A DNA stretch of 24,956 nt from Suilimivivens sp963650485 (GTDB taxonomy: Bacteria > Bacillota > Clostridia > Lachnospirales > Lachnospiraceae): the NCBI GenBank assembly GCA_963650485.1, contig CAVJLN010000043.1, positions 1 to 24,956 of the forward strand. Reading direction: 5' to 3'. Below are positions 22,573-24,956 of the stretch, piece by piece. The first letter of the stretch is position 1. Every line of letters starts with the position of its first letter. The position numbers and the translations under genes are program-made. The notes beneath the pieces were generated by a model, which was given only the letters and a program-made list of their open reading frames with translations, was not told where the DNA came from and made no database searches.

Positions 22573-24660
22573 TTAGCCTTTTAACCGTGTCCACACCTGC
22601 ATTTCGTTTTCTCCACGATTCGCCCATGTATAATAAGGAATATAGACTAATTCTATCGGCTCCGTATCCATAGCATGATATTCCGCATACAGACTCTGAC
22701 TATGATTTTCAAATTCCGATGGATTCGAAATTTCACGGAATCCCTGCGCCTTTAATGCAATGACTTCTTCCTTCTGAATCTTCATCGGACAGGAAACCGG
22801 CTGTTTCATCGGATCAACGGAAAGCAGATGAAGGTCTGCGCCGTTATCCCTTTCTTCCAGACAATATACAACCGGCCCCTTTTGTAATGCTGCCTTTCCG
22901 GCGTCCTCACGTACTGCAGGGTTTGCCACAATCCATTTGGGATCCATCGGGAAATCCAGTGTGAAAGCTTCCTCTTCCCGATCAAATTCACTAATATATA
23001 AATAACCGTCTTTTATTTGAATTCTTTGGAGATCTCCATCTAACCTCATCTTGTATTCCATTACGGATCCCTTTATCACCCGATCATCATACTGCAGGGT
23101 AAACGAATCACACCAGCCGGGAATCCGCAATGCCAGCTTAAAGTCTGTCCCCTTTGCCCGGACTGTAATTTTTACTTTACCATTCCAAGGGAATTCGGAC
23201 TGAATCTGTACATCCACATCCTGATCATCTATTTTCTTTGTCAGAATACTTCCCATATAAAGATGTACGAAAAGAGTATCTTCATTTTCCGTATACGCAT
23301 AAGAGCCGATGGAGCTCAATAGCCGTGCAATGTTCGGAGGACAGCAGGCACAGCCAAACCATTTCTGTCTTACCGGCTTTACATGGAATTTACGCTCATC
23401 CTTATGACAGCTCTCCGGATTTACTTCCAGAGGATTTACATAGAAAAAGCTCTTTCCATCCAATGCCATGCCACTTAAAATTCCATTATATAAAGCACGT
23501 TCCATGACATCCGCATATTTTGCTTTCGGTGTAATTTCCAGCATTCTTCTTGCAAAGAAAACAAGTCCGATTGATGCACAGGTTTCCGCGTAGGCTGTGT
23601 CATTTGGCAGATCATATGCAAAGGAAAAAGCCTCACCAATATGTGTTCCGCCAATTCCTCCCGTAAGATACATTTTCTGATTCATAATATTGTCCCAAAG
23701 CTTTTCACAGGCTTCCTGCAGGGACTCATCTTCGGTGAGTCTTGCAATATCTGCCATTCCGGAATAAAGGTAAACGGCACGTACCGCGTGTCCCACTGCC
23801 TCGTCCTGCTGACGAACCGGCAAATGTGCCTGATGATATTGATAGCGTAATTCATCCTTTTCTTTCCCCGTAAGCTTCAGGTTCTGCTCCATATCAAAGT
23901 AATAAGGCTTTGTTCCCCGCTGATTAACGAAAAACTCACTTAATCGAAGATAACGCTCTTCTCCTGTTACTTCATAAAGGCGCACCAGTGCCATCTCTGC
24001 GATTTCATGTCCCGGATAACCTTTGCACTTTCCCTCTTCTTCGCCAAAATAATCCGCAACATAGTCCGCGAAATGCTCTGCTGCTTTTAACAGCTTATCC
24101 TTCCCGGTTGCCTGATAATAAGCAACCGCGCCCTCTGCCAGATGTCCGAAGCAGTACAGCTCGTGGTGATCCTTCAAATTGGTAAAAATTTTGTCTTTTC
24201 CATTAATAATATAGTAGGTGTCCAGATAACCGTCATCCTGCTGTGCCGCACAGACAATATCAATCGCATCGTCTGCAATTTTTTCAAGTTCCGGATCCGG
24301 ATGCTGTGTCAGGGAATAAGCAACTGCTTCTATCCATTTTGAAAAATCACTGTCCTGAAATACAAATCCATAAAACTTGTCTTCCAGATGTTCCGGATCC
24401 TCCGGAAGGGCTTCAAACCCACGGAAGGTATATTGGGGCTCTTCAAATTTCTTCCCAAGCCGACGTTTTTCCTGATTCAGCTTTGCTGCAACCTTGAAAT
24501 TCCGCATACAATAACTGGGAGCCGCATCCTCTATTCTGTCATTTAATGCTTCCCACTGATAAGGAATAACCTCTTTCCTTACAAGCTCCATCTCCTTTTT
24601 CCAGAAAGAATCCGTAATTCTCATGCTTTTTAAGTCCAAAGGGGTATTTATTTTATTCAT
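22573..24660 (-). CDS. Beta-L-arabinofuranosidase, glycoside hydrolase family 127
   Basis: Retaining beta-L-arabinofuranosidase of 695 residues, related to HypBA1; it releases L-arabinose from beta-arabinofuranosides such as those on plant hydroxyproline glycoproteins. An (alpha/alpha)6 barrel (about 1-420) is followed by two beta-sandwich domains. The zinc ligands align with HypBA1: E359 and C361 (YAETC), C439 and C440 (GCACCPPN). E343 (GEAF) stands 16 residues before E359, as the general acid/base E322 does in HypBA1. There is no signal peptide, so it acts in the cytoplasm. Start choice: AAGGAA lies about 7 nt before the ATG at 24660, while the ATGs at 24681 and 24666 lack proper ribosome sites. 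No arabinose uptake genes are visible nearby. Confidence 0.93.
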   Translation of the reverse strand: MNKINTPLDLKSMRITDSFWKKEMELVRKEVIPYQWEALNDRIEDAAPSYCMRNFKVAAKLNQEKRRLGKKFEEPQYTFRGFEALPEDPEHLEDKFYGFVFQDSDFSKWIEAVAYSLTQHPDPELEKIADDAIDIVCAAQQDDGYLDTYYIINGKDKIFTNLKDHHELYCFGHLAEGAVAYYQATGKDKLLKAAEHFADYVADYFGEEEGKCKGYPGHEIAEMALVRLYEVTGEERYLRLSEFFVNQRGTKPYYFDMEQNLKLTGKEKDELRYQYHQAHLPVRQQDEAVGHAVRAVYLYSGMADIARLTEDESLQEACEKLWDNIMNQKMYLTGGIGGTHIGEAFSFAYDLPNDTAYAETCASIGLVFFARRMLEITPKAKYADVMERALYNGILSGMALDGKSFFYVNPLEVNPESCHKDERKFHVKPVRQKWFGCACCPPNIARLLSSIGSYAYTENEDTLFVHLYMGSILTKKIDDQDVDVQIQSEFPWNGKVKITVRAKGTDFKLALRIPGWCDSFTLQYDDRVIKGSVMEYKMRLDGDLQRIQIKDGYLYISEFDREEEAFTLDFPMDPKWIVANPAVREDAGKAALQKGPVVYCLEERDNGADLHLLSVDPMKQPVSCPMKIQKEEVIALKAQGFREISNPSEFENHSQSLYAEYHAMDTEPIELVYIPYYTWANRGENEMQVWTRLKG

Positions 24661-24716
24661 AGGCATTTCCTTTCTTTTCATAGCAACCGTTTATCCGTAT
24701 CGTTGTTTCACCCAGA

Positions 24717-24722
24717 TTATAA
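24717..24722 (-). promoter_or_regulatory. -10 box of the GH127 gene
   Basis: The minus strand reads TATAAT (24722 to 24717), about 57 bp before the ATG at 24660. No good -35 is present, which would suit activation by a regulator. Confidence 0.55.
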
Positions 24723-24738
24723 TACAAAAAATCCCGAA

Positions 24739-24752
24739 AACAGGCGCTTCCA
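24739..24752 (-). promoter_or_regulatory. cre-like site overlapping the GH127 promoter
   Basis: TGGAAGCGCCTGTT on the minus strand matches the CcpA cre consensus TGWAARCGYTWNCW at 11 of 14 positions and overlaps the -35 zone of the GH127 promoter. A carbon-repression site is plausible, but a match of this quality can arise by chance. Confidence 0.35.
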
Positions 24753-24855
24753 ATGAGATTAATGTTCCTAATATGTTCCTTTTCCTACTTTCATGTTTCA
24801 ATAATATCATAATTATGTACCTGATGAATACCATAAAATAATAAATACAGCAATG

Positions 24856-24956
24856 ATATCACCAGAAACGGGAACGAATCATTGCTCATTTCATGATCTG
24901 CTACACCGCACTGCTCATTTACAGGCTGATGGAGAAAAAACTGGATCTGCAGGGGA
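24856..24956 (+). mobile_element. C-terminal fragment of an IS transposase (IS1634/IS4-like), cut by the window edge
   Basis: The plus-strand frame reads YHQKRERIIAHFMICYTALL and then IYRLMEKKLDLQG. The AHFMICYTALLIYRLxEKKL block is characteristic of the C-terminal helical region of DDE transposases of the IS1634/IS4 type. An in-frame TGA lies immediately upstream (24853-24855) and no matching sequence precedes it, so the 5' part is missing or frameshifted. The frame is still open at the right edge, so the 3' part lies outside the window. The subfamily is uncertain. Between 24661 and 24855 there is AT-rich sequence with the GH127 promoter and no gene. Confidence 0.6.

Overview
The window looks like a chromosomal segment of a Gram-positive, low-to-mid GC gut-type Clostridia, most likely Lachnospiraceae. 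This is an inference from family composition: T-box control, GH36 and GH127 glycosidases, a Tim44-like zinc-ribbon membrane protein, a cytidylate-kinase-like protein, strong AGGAGG-type ribosome sites and a Lys-rich chemoreceptor. Most genes lie on the minus strand. The exceptions are a D,D-carboxypeptidase, an ABC exporter and a transposase remnant at the right edge.

Layout. (1) 1-3923: a minus-strand run htrA-like, yhaM, rlmD (cut by the left edge). (2) 3930-4320: a regulatory island with what looks like a decayed type I toxin-antitoxin locus, a small flanked palindrome, and tRNA-Pro(CGG) with its own promoter and terminator. (3) 4394-7025: operon of a SLC13/ArsB-NhaD-type transporter, a cytidylate-kinase-like protein and trmB, with a terminator-like hairpin in the leader. 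(4) 7399-9808: D,D-carboxypeptidase (+) converging on a DEDDh exonuclease (-). (5) 9844-11616: a half-size ABC exporter, possibly translated from a leaderless mRNA. (6) 11627-15053: a tryptophan-type ABC uptake operon (trpX, trpY, trpZ) behind a T-box leader whose specifier codon reads UGG (Trp). (7) 15071-19653: Tim44-like protein, GH36 alpha-galactosidase, GNAT acetyltransferase and Maf. (8) 19762-22297: remnant of an ABC-F ATPase gene and a large methyl-accepting chemotaxis protein, in a segment bounded by two 41-bp direct repeats. (9) 22573-24956: GH127 beta-L-arabinofuranosidase with an IS transposase remnant behind its promoter.

Common threads. Housekeeping RNA and translation genes (rlmD, yhaM, trmB, tRNA-Pro) are mixed with accessory carbohydrate genes (alpha-galactosidase, beta-L-arabinofuranosidase) suited to plant polysaccharide side chains. 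A short palindromic motif, CTGAAYAGTTRY, recurs in most intergenic gaps and resembles a REP-type dispersed repeat. No CRISPR array, phage module or defence island was seen. The points most worth a second look are the degenerate toxin-antitoxin locus, the HtrA-like protein lacking its catalytic triad, the leaderless exporter promoter, the phased A-tracts ahead of tRNA-Pro and the structured insert between the Trp T-box and trpX.
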